Of a stretch of 64,000 nt of DNA, positions 1 to 9,175 are shown piece by piece. A program made the position numbers and the translations under genes. The stretch's first letter is position 1; the number at the start of each line of letters is the position of its first letter. The stretch covers positions 1 through 64,000 of the forward strand of contig CP031593.1 of the NCBI GenBank assembly GCA_003217735.2, in the 5' to 3' direction. The notes below the pieces were generated by a model. The model did not search any database and was not told the origin of the DNA. It saw only the letters and a list, made by a program, of their open reading frames with translations. Source of the stretch: Marinibacterium anthonyi. GTDB lineage: Bacteria; Pseudomonadota; Alphaproteobacteria; Rhodobacterales; Rhodobacteraceae.

Positions 1-1182
1 ATGGACGACATTCCGCGCGAGCGACTGAGCGGGCCCTTGCGCCGACCCGCGGTCAAGAAACACGTGGCGGCGATCCACGTGTCGGGCAAGCTGACGCTGC
101 TGCAGCGCAAGCTGTCGAACGTGTTGCTGGTGAATGCCTACGACACGCTGACCAGCCAAAGCCGCCACCAGATCGACGCGCGCACGCTGTGCCTGATGAT
201 CGGGTACAATTCCAACGACATGGACACGCTGAAGGATTCGCTGCGCGGCCTGGCGGAAACGGTGGCCGAATGGGACATGCTGGACGAGAAGGGCCAGCAG
301 GAATGGGGCGTGTCGAGCCTGTTGAGCTATGCCAAGCTGAAGGGCGGTGTCTGTGAATACGCCTATTCACCGGCGCTGGCCGAGAAGCTGTATGACCCAA
401 AGGTCTTTGCGCTGATCAACCTCAACATCCAGCGGCGGTTCACGTCCGGTCACGCGCTGGCGCTGTACGAGAATTGTTATCGCTTCGTGCGGACGGGCAG
501 CACCGGGTGGTGGTCGCTGGACCTGTTCCGCCGGCTTCTGGGGCTGGACGGGTCGGTGTATTACGAAAGCTACAAGCACCTGAACGCCAAGGTCATCAAG
601 CCGGCGGTCTCCGAGGTGAACAAGTCGTCCAACATCCTGATCGAGCCCGAGACGCGCAAGGCGGGGCGCACGATAACCGATATCCGCTTCCGGATCCGCG
701 AGAACCCGCAGCTGGCGATCCTGGACATGGACGACGGCGAGGGCGCGCGCCACGGGCAGGTCTACGCGCGGCTGCGCGAGCTGGGGGTCAGCGACCGGCT
801 GGCGCGGCAGTGGATATCGTCCCATGGCGAGGCGCAGGTGGCGGCGCGGCTGGATTACGTGGGCGGGCGCAAGAACGTGCGGTCGACGGTGGGCTACCTG
901 AAGGCGGCGCTTGATGGCGAATACGGGGGCCAAGATGCGCCGCCGGCGGAACCGACATCGGGCCGGGCGCTGCGGCTGGCCCGGGTGAACGCGGCGGTGA
1001 AGGCGCGCACGCCGACGCAAAGGGATGCGGACAAGCGGATGTTCCTGTCGCGGATCGACGATGCGGCCCGGCGGCTGGATTTCGAACGCTTCGGCTGGAT
1101 GTCGGCGCTGAACGCGGCCGAGATCGTGGCCTTCTGGCGGGCGTTTCAGCCCGAGCTGTTCGAGGATCTGCCAGAGGAATAG
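1..1182 (+). CDS. Plasmid replication initiator protein, Rep_3/RepB-like
   Basis: This 393-residue protein resembles initiators of iteron-type plasmids, which bind origin repeats and recruit DnaA and helicase. The stretch from about residue 20 to 230 has the expected two winged-helix layout, beginning with a segment rich in basic and hydrophobic residues (KLTLLQRKLSNVLL). A later block (KHLNAKVIKPAVSEVNKSS followed by KAGRTITDIRF) matches the second winged helix of Rep_3 proteins. The C-terminal 150 residues are less conserved and may be lineage specific. The window begins at its ATG, so its promoter lies outside. No parA/parB pair is visible here; partition genes would have to lie upstream across the circle junction. 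Its presence is the main reason to call this an extrachromosomal replicon. The family call is by eye. Confidence 0.8.
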   Translation: MDDIPRERLSGPLRRPAVKKHVAAIHVSGKLTLLQRKLSNVLLVNAYDTLTSQSRHQIDARTLCLMIGYNSNDMDTLKDSLRGLAETVAEWDMLDEKGQQEWGVSSLLSYAKLKGGVCEYAYSPALAEKLYDPKVFALINLNIQRRFTSGHALALYENCYRFVRTGSTGWWSLDLFRRLLGLDGSVYYESYKHLNAKVIKPAVSEVNKSSNILIEPETRKAGRTITDIRFRIRENPQLAILDMDDGEGARHGQVYARLRELGVSDRLARQWISSHGEAQVAARLDYVGGRKNVRSTVGYLKAALDGEYGGQDAPPAEPTSGRALRLARVNAAVKARTPTQRDADKRMFLSRIDDAARRLDFERFGWMSALNAAEIVAFWRAFQPELFEDLPEE

Positions 1183-1681
1183 GGCCGAAGCGGTCGCGAA
1201 TCTTTGCCCTGTTCCCGCCGATTGATGCTGATTCGGTAGCATATCCTCGCCGAAACGGCACAGAATCACATTTTCCGCGAGCGGGTACTGAGAATTTGCC
1301 CGGTGTTTTGGCTGCAACACTCCGCAAATGTCCTGTGACCAGCTTTGGCGCCCTGGTACGGAATGCCGCGACTGCGGAATCGGCGGCTACAAGGCTTGTA
1401 TTGCTTGCCTTTCCAAATTCTGCCGGTGCGACATTCCCGGTGCGGGAACATGTCGCAGGACAACAGGCCGGCGCCTTTGCGGGTACAGGGATGGTGCATG
1501 GTAACGCCTGACGCACGGGAAGGTTCCGGAAAAGATTGGTCGAAATGGCTACAAGCGGTTTACCGCCGATCTGCAATCGGGTTACCCTTCTTGTCACGGG
1601 CATAAATCGAGCCGCCGAATAATGGCAAACCGCCCGTCAGGACTTCAAAGATCGTGCGCTGGTTCTCCCCTCGGCAACCAT
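1183..1681. other. Gene-free stretch after the initiator gene, possible origin region
   Basis: No convincing gene is seen in these 500 bases. The stretch is less GC-biased than its surroundings and holds inverted repeats (1427-1457, and TGTCCTGTGAC at 1329-1339 against GTCGCAGGACA at 1452-1462). Short repeats such as GCGGGTAC near 1283 and 1487 occur, but no clean iteron array is visible. Rep_3 plasmids often keep the origin next to the initiator gene, so this is a plausible location, by inference only. It must also contain the promoter of the following ABC gene. Confidence 0.35.
1427..1457. repeat. Perfect-arm inverted repeat downstream of the replication gene
   Basis: TGCGACAT at 1427-1434 pairs with ATGTCGCA at 1450-1457. 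Inside this, TCCCG at 1435-1439 pairs with CGGGA at 1443-1447 around a GTG loop, leaving an AC bulge on one side. No T-tract follows, so it does not look like a simple terminator. It could be an origin hairpin or a protein-binding dyad. Confidence 0.5.
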
Positions 1682-3649
1682 ATGTTGTGGGGCCGGAGGA
1701 GATTTGCGCGCACCACCGAGGCGAGCAAATTGGGCAAAATCACAAGCTTCTGGGGCCTTCTGTCGGCCTACTGGACATCGGAGCGCTGGCGCGAAGCCTG
1801 GATCCTGTCGGCCATCGTTATCGGCCTGACGACCCTGCTGAGCAAGGCCAGCGTCTGGACCGCGACGGCAAGCGCGGATTTCCTGGCATCGTTGACCAAT
1901 TTCCACACCGGCGAGCTTGGCGCGCGTCCGGGGCACGTGGTCATGTTGGCGGCGCTGGCCTTCCTGGCGATCTTCCTGGCGCGGACGGCGGGCGTGGCGG
2001 TGCGCCATTTCGTGTCGGCGACGCTGCACCGGCGGGCGCGCGGCTGGCTGGTGGGGCAGTTCGACAGTTCGGTCCTGGCAAACGAACGCATCGCCTTCGA
2101 CCTGATGAGCGACCGGACCGAGGTCAACGGGGCCTCGCGGTTGCCGGATGCCATCGACCAGCGGATCGACGAATGTTCGATCGGGCTTTACGGCGGTATC
2201 ATCGGGCTGGCCATGGGGCTGTGGGGGGCGATCACCTCGATCTGGTTCATCTCGGCCGCGATCCTGGAACGCAGCCAGCCGGTGCCGTTCCTGGACCGCT
2301 GGGGCGCGTCGGCCAACGCGGCGCTGGTCGATTGGTTCGGGCCGGTGGGTGCCAAGATCAACCTGGTGCCGGGCGATTACGGATCGGCCCTGATGGCGGC
2401 GGCGCTGATCGTCGTCTACGTGCCGACCATTACGTATGTGGCCTGGCTGCTGGGGCGGATCATCGAACGGCTGAACCTGGAACGCCAGCGGCGCAACGGC
2501 GCCTGGCGGGGCGAATGGGGCGGTTTGCTGAACCGCGTCGCGCAGATGGCCGCGTCGCGGGGCGAGCGGGCGCAGCGGCGGATCAACGGCAAGCTTTACG
2601 CCGATGTCGATGAAACCTGGGGCCGGCAGAACAAGCTGGACGCCGGGATGATGATGTTCTCCAACACCTACGGGTTCCTGTCCAGCCGCCTGCTGGCCTA
2701 CCTGCCGGCGCTGCCGTCCTACATGGCCGGGCACCTGTCGTTCCGCAATTTCGCCGCCTCGTCCGAACTGACGGCCGAACTGATCGCCGACGTGTCCTGG
2801 TTCATCAACGTGATGCCGGCGATTGCGACGCTGAAGGCCAACGCCGCCCGCCTGACCGAAGTCGCGCAGGCCGTGGACCGGGTGCAGGCGCGCAAGGATT
2901 TCTATGCCGAGACCGGCGTCAGCAAGTTCGACCGGGTGCGCACGCAAACCGGCCCGCTGCTGGCGCTGAAGAACCTGGGGCTCTGCCACAAGGGGCTCGA
3001 TTCCGAACCCTTCGTCGCGGTGCCGCAGATGGATCTGTACCCGGGCGACCGCGTCTTTCTGCGCGGCCAGAACGGGTGCGGCAAAAGCAGCCTGCTGAAG
3101 GCGGTTGCCGGGCTCTGGCCCTATGGCGAAGGCCAGGTGGCGTTGCGCGAAGGGGCCGAGATGTTCTTTGCCGGGCAGGAACCGGATGTTCCCGACCGTC
3201 TGACCCTGAAGGCGCTGGTCACCTATCCGGATTTCCCCGAACAGCAGACGGACATCGCGGTGGCCCATGTCCTGGCGCGCGTCGGGCTGGGGGATTTCAT
3301 CAACTGCCTCGAAGACGACCTGCATCATGGCAAGAACTGGCGCAACGTCTTCTCGGGCGGTCAGAAGCAACGCCTTGTTCTCGCACGGATTCTTCTGGCA
3401 AAGCCCAAGGTCCTGCTGCTGGACGAGGCGACCTCGGCGCTGGATGTGGATGCCGTGGTGGACTTCCATCTCACCCTGTGCGAGGTCTTGCCCGACACCG
3501 CCGTACTCGCGGTGCTGCACGGCGATACCGTGCCGACCGACCCGGATGGGAACCCGTTCTACAGCGCGGTTCTCGACATCCGGAACGGCCTCGGGCACCT
3601 CTTTCCGGTGCAGCCGCAGCCGATGGTCGCACGCCACGCGGCAGAGTGA
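1682..3649 (+). CDS. ABC transporter, fused membrane and ATPase domains (SbmA/BacA/YddA type)
   Basis: This is a single-chain ABC half-transporter of about 655 residues. The N-terminal 400 residues carry several hydrophobic helices and resemble the ABC_membrane_2 (SbmA/BacA/ALDP-like) fold, beginning with a typical SFWGLLSAYW segment. The ATPase domain has a Walker A (GQNGCGKSS, near 3065), a signature motif (FSGGQKQR, near 3348), a Walker B with LLLDEATSALD (near 3415) and a switch histidine (VLHG). An upstream in-frame ATG at 1622 would add 20 residues; I prefer 1682 because homology starts shortly after it, although neither start has a good ribosome binding site. It sits 24 bases before a GH3 glycosidase, which suggests transport of an oligosaccharide, but relatives carry peptides or acyl compounds, so substrate and direction are open. 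Confidence 0.8.
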   Translation: MLWGRRRFARTTEASKLGKITSFWGLLSAYWTSERWREAWILSAIVIGLTTLLSKASVWTATASADFLASLTNFHTGELGARPGHVVMLAALAFLAIFLARTAGVAVRHFVSATLHRRARGWLVGQFDSSVLANERIAFDLMSDRTEVNGASRLPDAIDQRIDECSIGLYGGIIGLAMGLWGAITSIWFISAAILERSQPVPFLDRWGASANAALVDWFGPVGAKINLVPGDYGSALMAAALIVVYVPTITYVAWLLGRIIERLNLERQRRNGAWRGEWGGLLNRVAQMAASRGERAQRRINGKLYADVDETWGRQNKLDAGMMMFSNTYGFLSSRLLAYLPALPSYMAGHLSFRNFAASSELTAELIADVSWFINVMPAIATLKANAARLTEVAQAVDRVQARKDFYAETGVSKFDRVRTQTGPLLALKNLGLCHKGLDSEPFVAVPQMDLYPGDRVFLRGQNGCGKSSLLKAVAGLWPYGEGQVALREGAEMFFAGQEPDVPDRLTLKALVTYPDFPEQQTDIAVAHVLARVGLGDFINCLEDDLHHGKNWRNVFSGGQKQRLVLARILLAKPKVLLLDEATSALDVDAVVDFHLTLCEVLPDTAVLAVLHGDTVPTDPDGNPFYSAVLDIRNGLGHLFPVQPQPMVARHAAE

Positions 3650-3673
3650 CGGCCCTCACACGGGGTCTGAAAC

Positions 3674-5914
3674 ATGGACATCAAGCGCAAGGTCGGCCGG
3701 CTGATGGCCGACATGACGCTCGCCGAGAAGATCGGTCAACTGAACCTCCTGGCCGCGGGCGAAGGGCTTGTGACCGGGGCCGCCCAGCACACGCCGCTGG
3801 CCCAGCGGCTGGATGCGGGGCAGGTGGGCGCGATATTCGGCACGAAATCGCTGGCCTCTGCGCGGGCCATGCAGGAACGCGCGCTGGAAGGATCGCGGCT
3901 GAAGATCCCGCTGTTCTTCGCCGAAGACGTGATCCACGGGCATCGCACCGTCTTTCCGCTGCCGGTGGCCCTGGCCTGCAGCTGGGACCTGGACCTGATC
4001 GAGGAAACATCGGCCTTTGCCGCCGCCGAGGCATCGTCGGAAGGGCTGCACCAGGTCTATGCGCCGATGATCGACATCTCGCGCGATCCGCGCTGGGGCA
4101 GGGTGGCTGAAAGCCCGGGCGAAGATCCGCTTCTGGCCTCGCGCATCGCCGCCGCCGCCACGCGCGGGTTCCAGGGCGCCGGGATCGACACCAACGGGCG
4201 CGTCGCGGCCTGCCTGAAGCACTTCGTGGCGTACGGGGCGACCGAAAGCGGGCGGGATTACGATAACGCCAGCCTTGCCTGGGAAGACCTGCTGGGCATC
4301 TACCTGCCGCCGTTCACCGCTGGCATCGCCGAAGGCGCGGCCAGCGTGATGGCGTCCTTCAACGCGGTGAACAAGCTGGCGATGCACGCCCATGAACCGC
4401 TGATCGAAGGCTGGCTGCGTGGTACAAGCGGCTTCGACGGGCTGGTGGTGTCGGATTACACCGGGGTGATGGAACTGACGGGCCACGGGCTGGGGCCATC
4501 CCCCGTCGTGGTCGCGCGGGCGCTGCACGCCGGGGTCGACATGGACATGGTGGGCGAGGATTACCTCAAGGAACTGCCGGCGCTGGCGGCCAGGGGCGTC
4601 GACATGCCCGATGCCGGGGTGGCGTTCAGCTCGGACGAGATCCGCGCGCTGATCGACCGGTCCTGCGAACGGGTCCTGACCTTCAAGGCGCGGCTTGGCC
4701 TGCTGGACGATCCGTTCCGTGGCATGGCCGACACCACCGCGCCCAGCCGTCATGACGGGCGCAAGCTGGCGCGGCGCGCGGCGGCGCGCTCGGCGGTACT
4801 GTTGAAGAACCGTGGCGTTCTGCCCCTGGCCGAGGACACCGCCGTCGCGCTGATCGGCCCCTTCGCCAAGGACCGGCGCAACATGCTGGGCACCTGGGCG
4901 GTGTCGGGCAATTCCAACGACGTGGTCAGCCTGGATGCCGCCGTCACCGCGTTGACCGGCACGGTGCCGCGCACCGCCTGGGGGGCCAATATCGTCGCCG
5001 AAAGCTGGCTGGAACAGCGGTTGAACGTGCACGGCGTGACCGTCGAAAGCGATCCCCGGACCGAAGCCGACCTGCTGCTGGAAGCGCTGGCCGAGGCGCG
5101 TCAGGCCGACGTTATCATCGCCACCGTCGGCGAGGCGAAGGAAGCGGCCGGGGAATCCTCGTCCCTGTTGTCCCCGGATATTCCGCAGGCGCAGCACCGC
5201 CTGATCGCTGCGCTGAAGGAAACCGGCAAGCCGCTGGTCGTCGTCGTCTTTGCCGGACGGCCGCTGGCCCTGGGCGATATCCCGGCACAGGCCGACGCGC
5301 TGATCTATGCCTGGCATGGCGGTGTGGCGGGGCCCGAAGGCGTGGCCGACGTGATCTTTGGTGCGGCGGAACCGTCGGCCCGGCTGTGCGTGACGCTGCC
5401 CGCCAGCCCGGGCGAGGTGCCGCTAAGCTATGCCGACGAACGCACCGGGCGCCCGTTCGAGGGGCATTTCATGAAGTTCCGCACCGGCTGGCTGGACATG
5501 CCCGACGGGATCGAACGGTTCCCCTTCGGCTTTGGCCTGGGCTACGGCGATGTCCGCTATGGCACGCCGTCGCTGTCTGCCGCCACCGCTGTGGCGGGGG
5601 AAAAGGTGATGCTGCGGCTGGATGTCGAAAACCGGGGCGACCGCGCGGCGGTCGAGACGGTGCAGCTGTATGCGTCGGACCCCGTGGCGCGGATCACCCG
5701 GCCGGGGCGGTTCATGATCGATTTCAAGCAGATCACCCTGAATCCGGGCGAGAAACGCGACGTCGTGTTCGAAGTCGAGGCCGGCCAGTTCGCCTATCCC
5801 GTCGCGCCGTCGCTGGAGGCGGCGGAATGGGTGCGCGACCCCGGCCTGATCCGCCTGCACGTCGGCCCCAACAGCCGCGATACTCACCCGGTGGAGCTGA
5901 CATGGCTGACCTGA
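3674..5914 (+). CDS. Glycoside hydrolase family 3 beta-glucosidase
   Basis: This 746-residue enzyme is predicted to release glucose from the non-reducing end of beta-glucosides. The N-terminal barrel contains PRWGRVAESPGEDP and the KHF motif, with the nucleophile Asp261 in VVSDYTGV. The alpha/beta sandwich domain follows, and a fibronectin type III-like domain closes the protein (LDVENRGDRAAVETVQLY). It starts MDIKRKVGRL with no signal peptide, unlike secreted BglX, so it should act in the cytoplasm. It follows the ABC gene by 24 bases and overlaps the GH144 gene by 13. Together with a GH144 endo-beta-1,2-glucanase this points to hydrolysis of sophoro-oligosaccharides; GH3 specificity cannot be read from sequence alone. 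Confidence 0.88.
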   Translation: MDIKRKVGRLMADMTLAEKIGQLNLLAAGEGLVTGAAQHTPLAQRLDAGQVGAIFGTKSLASARAMQERALEGSRLKIPLFFAEDVIHGHRTVFPLPVALACSWDLDLIEETSAFAAAEASSEGLHQVYAPMIDISRDPRWGRVAESPGEDPLLASRIAAAATRGFQGAGIDTNGRVAACLKHFVAYGATESGRDYDNASLAWEDLLGIYLPPFTAGIAEGAASVMASFNAVNKLAMHAHEPLIEGWLRGTSGFDGLVVSDYTGVMELTGHGLGPSPVVVARALHAGVDMDMVGEDYLKELPALAARGVDMPDAGVAFSSDEIRALIDRSCERVLTFKARLGLLDDPFRGMADTTAPSRHDGRKLARRAAARSAVLLKNRGVLPLAEDTAVALIGPFAKDRRNMLGTWAVSGNSNDVVSLDAAVTALTGTVPRTAWGANIVAESWLEQRLNVHGVTVESDPRTEADLLLEALAEARQADVIIATVGEAKEAAGESSSLLSPDIPQAQHRLIAALKETGKPLVVVVFAGRPLALGDIPAQADALIYAWHGGVAGPEGVADVIFGAAEPSARLCVTLPASPGEVPLSYADERTGRPFEGHFMKFRTGWLDMPDGIERFPFGFGLGYGDVRYGTPSLSAATAVAGEKVMLRLDVENRGDRAAVETVQLYASDPVARITRPGRFMIDFKQITLNPGEKRDVVFEVEAGQFAYPVAPSLEAAEWVRDPGLIRLHVGPNSRDTHPVELTWLT

Positions 5915-7152
5915 TCCGCGGGCTGGATGACGCCGAATTGCGCGACCGCGTGGCCCAGGCCACGGCGGGCTATTTCCTGGACTGGAGCCACCCGGTCAGC
6001 GGCATGGCCCGCGAACGCAGTGCCGGGGACTTCGGTTATGACGTGACCGAAACCGTCTGCACCGGGGGCACCGGATTCGGGTTGCTGGCCCAGATCGTCG
6101 CCGCCGAACGGGGCTGGCGGCCCCGGCGCGACATCCTGGACCGGGTGGAACGGATTGTCGGGTTCCTGGAAGCCGCCGACCGGTTCGACGGGGTCTATCC
6201 GCATTTCCTGGCCGGCAGCACCGGGCGCGTCCTGCCGTTCATGGCGGGCGACGATGGTGGCGACCTGGTGGAAACCGCCTTCCTGATGACCGGCCTTCTG
6301 GGCGCGGCCGCCTATTTCACCGAGGCGCCGGAAATCGGCGCCCGGATCAAGGCGCTGTACGATGCCGTGAACTGGGCGGCGCATGTGCGCGACGATGGCG
6401 CCGTGATGTGGCACCGCCATCCCGATCGGCCGTGGCCCGACAATGCGCTGCCGATCCGGGGGTGGAACGAATGCCTGCCGGTCTTCGTGCTGGGCGCGGG
6501 GTCGGACACGCACCCGATCCCGGCGTCAGCCTATCACGACAGCTGGGCCAAGGCGCCCGCCTTCCGCAACGGCACGGCGTACGGTGACACGGTTTTGCCG
6601 CTGGGTCCGGATTGGGGCGGGCCGCTGTTCCTGTCGCAATATCCGTTCCTGGGCATCGACCCGCGGGGGCTGACCGACACCTATGCCGATTACTGGCAGC
6701 AGGCGCGCGCCCATGCGCTGGTGAACCGTCACCATTGCCTGGCGAACCCCAGGGAATGGCCCGCCTATGGCCCCGACCTTTGGGGTCTGACGGCAAGCGA
6801 CGATCCCACCGGCTATGTCGCGCATTCGCCCACGGATGACACTGGCACGATCACCCCCACCGCCGCGCTGGGATCCTTTGCCTATGCGCCGGACGAAGCC
6901 ATGCCGGTGCTGCGGCTGATGCACGACGGGCTGGGCGACCGGATATTCGGCGAAGCCGGTTTCGTCGATGCCTTTTCGCCGGTCAAGGACTGGGTCGCGG
7001 AAAGCCGGCTGGCCATCGACCAGGCGCCCATCGTCATCGGGCTGGAGAACCACCGGACCGGCCTGATATGGGACATTGTCTCATCTCGGGAAGAAATCCG
7101 GCAGGGTCTGGCGCGGCTGGGCTTCCGGGCGCCTTACCTGGCCAGCGTCTGA
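5902..7152 (+). CDS. GH144-type glucanase (Glycoamylase domain, PF10091)
   Basis: This 416-residue protein matches the PF10091/GH144 family, whose characterised members are endo-beta-1,2-glucanases. Hallmarks are DDGGDLVETAFLMTGLL, GWNECLPVFVLGAGS, GGPLFLSQYPFLGIDPR with a following DTYADYW, and WGLTASDDPTGY leading to DTGTITPTAALGSF. The ATG at 5902 lies inside the end of the GH3 gene, so the two are translationally coupled. No signal peptide is present, whereas many family members are secreted; the substrate would have to be imported first. Its 3' end overlaps the 3' end of the opposing GH15 gene by 19 bases. The family name 'glucoamylase' is historical; beta-1,2-glucan is the better guess. 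Confidence 0.85.
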   Translation: MADLIRGLDDAELRDRVAQATAGYFLDWSHPVSGMARERSAGDFGYDVTETVCTGGTGFGLLAQIVAAERGWRPRRDILDRVERIVGFLEAADRFDGVYPHFLAGSTGRVLPFMAGDDGGDLVETAFLMTGLLGAAAYFTEAPEIGARIKALYDAVNWAAHVRDDGAVMWHRHPDRPWPDNALPIRGWNECLPVFVLGAGSDTHPIPASAYHDSWAKAPAFRNGTAYGDTVLPLGPDWGGPLFLSQYPFLGIDPRGLTDTYADYWQQARAHALVNRHHCLANPREWPAYGPDLWGLTASDDPTGYVAHSPTDDTGTITPTAALGSFAYAPDEAMPVLRLMHDGLGDRIFGEAGFVDAFSPVKDWVAESRLAIDQAPIVIGLENHRTGLIWDIVSSREEIRQGLARLGFRAPYLASV

Positions 7153-8435
7153 ACCACCTTTGCCCGAGCGGCTGTCGCGGCGAGGAAGGCGGCGGCGGAC
7201 CAGGTCAACGCAAGGCATGAGGTCGGCGCGCCGGTTTCGCGGTCGAACTGCTCGGGCAGGGTTGTTTTCGGATTCGGGACAAATTCCGCGATCAGGGACA
7301 TCCAGGCTTCGGCCTTGGCGAGTGCTTCCTCGTCGCCGGTCAATGCGGCGATGCGGTAATGCAGTTCGGCAAAGCCCAGCGTGTTCGGATACCAGGGATT
7401 GCCGCCGAAATAGACATCGTCGGCCCACCGCCCGATTGCCGGCACGTCGCGGCCCCGGTTGATCGGGTAGATGTCGGCAAAGGTCCGTTCCAGCGCGGCC
7501 ACCGTCGCCAGCGTGCGCGGCGCGGTCAGGGCGAAGGGGCCGGAAGGACGGTCGGCATGCAGGATCGCCAGCACCGTGGCGCTGTCCAGATGGCCTTCGG
7601 GCGCTTCGATGCTTTCGCGGATCGCTCCGGTGGTCGGGTCCACCGCCTGATCCACCAGGGATGCGACCCGGTCGGCGGCATCCCGGTAGGCGTCGGGCGA
7701 CTGGCCCCGGGCCTGCGCCCGATCCGCCGCCCGATCCAGCGCGTCCCACTCCGCGATCAGCGTGAATGTGGTCCGCCGTGCGGGTTCTTCTTCCCACGGG
7801 CCGATGGCAGGGCGACCGGCGACCGAAAGCACATGCGCCAGGTCACGGTCGATCAGCCGGTCGGCGTCTTCCGTGGCGGCTTCGGGCAAAGACTCCTGCA
7901 GGCGCATCAGGACCGAGGCGCGCAGCGCCGGGCCGTCGTCCTGCGGACGGCTCCAGCGTTCGAGGTCAGGCGATCCGTCGGCGGCGAAGCGCGGTTCTTC
8001 CAGCCAGATCGCCCCGGTCAGCGCGGCCAGTTCGGCATCGGGCCGCAGGTATTCCAGGTGGCTCGGCCGGGTCGAGGCGCGGCGCGGGTTGGTCGCGGGG
8101 CCGTGGCGGTCGGGGTCGGAAATCTTCAGGGAAAAGCGGATATGGTCGGTCACCGCCTTGCGCCAGAAATCGCGCGATCCCGGATCGGCGGCGATGGCAT
8201 GGGGGACAGAGGCCAGCGCGATGGCGGCGTCGCGGATCCAGTGGTGGAAATAGTCCGGTTCGGGGTCCCAGTCGGCCATGCGGCTGGAGGCCAGGATCGA
8301 CCCCGGGGCAGGAGACAGCCGCCAGCCAAAGCCGGGGCGGCTGCGCACCAGGTGGGTGGCCGAGGTCGAGGCGCGCAGTTCTCCGGCCGAGGTGCGGATG
8401 CGGATGGCCAGCCAGTCGGGATTGATGCCGGTCAT
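7134..8435 (-). CDS. GH15 family glucoamylase-like glycosidase
   Basis: This 433-residue protein belongs to the GH15 (alpha/alpha)6-barrel family, inverting enzymes that release glucose from alpha-glucans or related alpha-glucosides. Supporting motifs are FHHWIRDAA, WSRPQDDGPALRA, GPWEEEP (the segment that carries the catalytic acid) and a late GGNPWYPNTLGFAELHY. The start is the ATG at 8435, which overlaps the upstream hydrolase stop as ATGA; a longer frame to 8495 would run into that gene. There is no signal peptide. An alpha-glucosidase beside GH3 and GH144 enzymes is unusual and suggests mixed-linkage or substituted glucans, or simply that glucan-degrading genes have been collected here. 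Confidence 0.85.
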   Translation of the reverse strand: MTGINPDWLAIRIRTSAGELRASTSATHLVRSRPGFGWRLSPAPGSILASSRMADWDPEPDYFHHWIRDAAIALASVPHAIAADPGSRDFWRKAVTDHIRFSLKISDPDRHGPATNPRRASTRPSHLEYLRPDAELAALTGAIWLEEPRFAADGSPDLERWSRPQDDGPALRASVLMRLQESLPEAATEDADRLIDRDLAHVLSVAGRPAIGPWEEEPARRTTFTLIAEWDALDRAADRAQARGQSPDAYRDAADRVASLVDQAVDPTTGAIRESIEAPEGHLDSATVLAILHADRPSGPFALTAPRTLATVAALERTFADIYPINRGRDVPAIGRWADDVYFGGNPWYPNTLGFAELHYRIAALTGDEEALAKAEAWMSLIAEFVPNPKTTLPEQFDRETGAPTSCLALTWSAAAFLAATAARAKVVQTLAR

Positions 8436-9175
8436 GCGCCCACCGCCATCAGGGCCGCCGCCAGCATCGCCGCGCAGTCGGGGCCGTCGGGGCAATGGTG
8501 CTGGCCGGGCAGCGATCCGAAGAACCGGGCGTTGGGGGCGGCGTCGAACCAGGCGCGGGCGTGGTCCAGCGTGACGATGCCGTCCTCGGCCCCGGTGACC
8601 ACGGCCGCGGGTGGGGTCGCGGATTTCAGCGTGGCGGTGGCATCCGCGACGTCCAGCTCGGCCCGGTATTGCGGGGCGTCGCGTTCCAGCTCGGCCATGG
8701 CCTGCGGTCCCATCGCCCGGCGCGCCGCCAGCAGGCGCTGGCCGGTCAGCACGGGCGAGACGGCCAGCAGGTGGTGCAGCGACGGGTCGCAGGACAACAT
8801 GGCCGTGGCGAAGCCGCCGATACTGTGACCGGTGATGGCGACCGTCCCGGGAAAGGCCCCGCGTGTCCAGGCCAGCACCTGGCCGGCGGTGCGCCAGTGG
8901 CCGTCGATCGACAGCCGGTCGGGCGGGCCAGAGGCGGGCAGGGCGGCGGAATGGGGCAGTTCGGGCGCGGCGACGCGCCAGCCGCGGGCCAGGTAGGCAT
9001 TGGCGATTTCGGCGATCTGGGGCTGGTCGGGGGCGCCGTTGCGCCCGTGGATCAGCAGAACGGTGCCGACCGGATCCTGCGCGGGGTCGGCGATGACGAC
9101 GGGAATCGGCGACGGGCCGGCTGCGACCGACTCGCGCCGCGCAGCCCTTGTCCAGTTCCGGCGCACGTCATCCAT
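8432..9175 (-). CDS. Alpha/beta hydrolase
   Basis: This 247-residue protein has the alpha/beta hydrolase order: an oxyanion-hole HG (LLIHGRNG), the nucleophile elbow GHSIGG, a late acidic residue (TGAEDGIV) and a histidine near the C terminus (PGQHHCPDG). No signal peptide is seen. It is the first gene of a two-gene operon with the GH15 enzyme, joined by an ATGA overlap. That pairing suggests an esterase acting on an acylated carbohydrate, but the family is too broad to assign a substrate. The opposing opgG-like gene starts about 200 bases away, so the gap between them must hold divergent promoters. Confidence 0.8.
   Translation of the reverse strand: MDDVRRNWTRAARRESVAAGPSPIPVVIADPAQDPVGTVLLIHGRNGAPDQPQIAEIANAYLARGWRVAAPELPHSAALPASGPPDRLSIDGHWRTAGQVLAWTRGAFPGTVAITGHSIGGFATAMLSCDPSLHHLLAVSPVLTGQRLLAARRAMGPQAMAELERDAPQYRAELDVADATATLKSATPPAAVVTGAEDGIVTLDHARAWFDAAPNARFFGSLPGQHHCPDGPDCAAMLAAALMAVGA

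Noticed and set aside
1637-3637. A 666-codon open frame opposite the ABC transporter gene
   Set aside because: High G+C makes long antisense frames common; the translation is Arg/Gln/His-rich with no known motif, while the other strand encodes a clear ABC protein.
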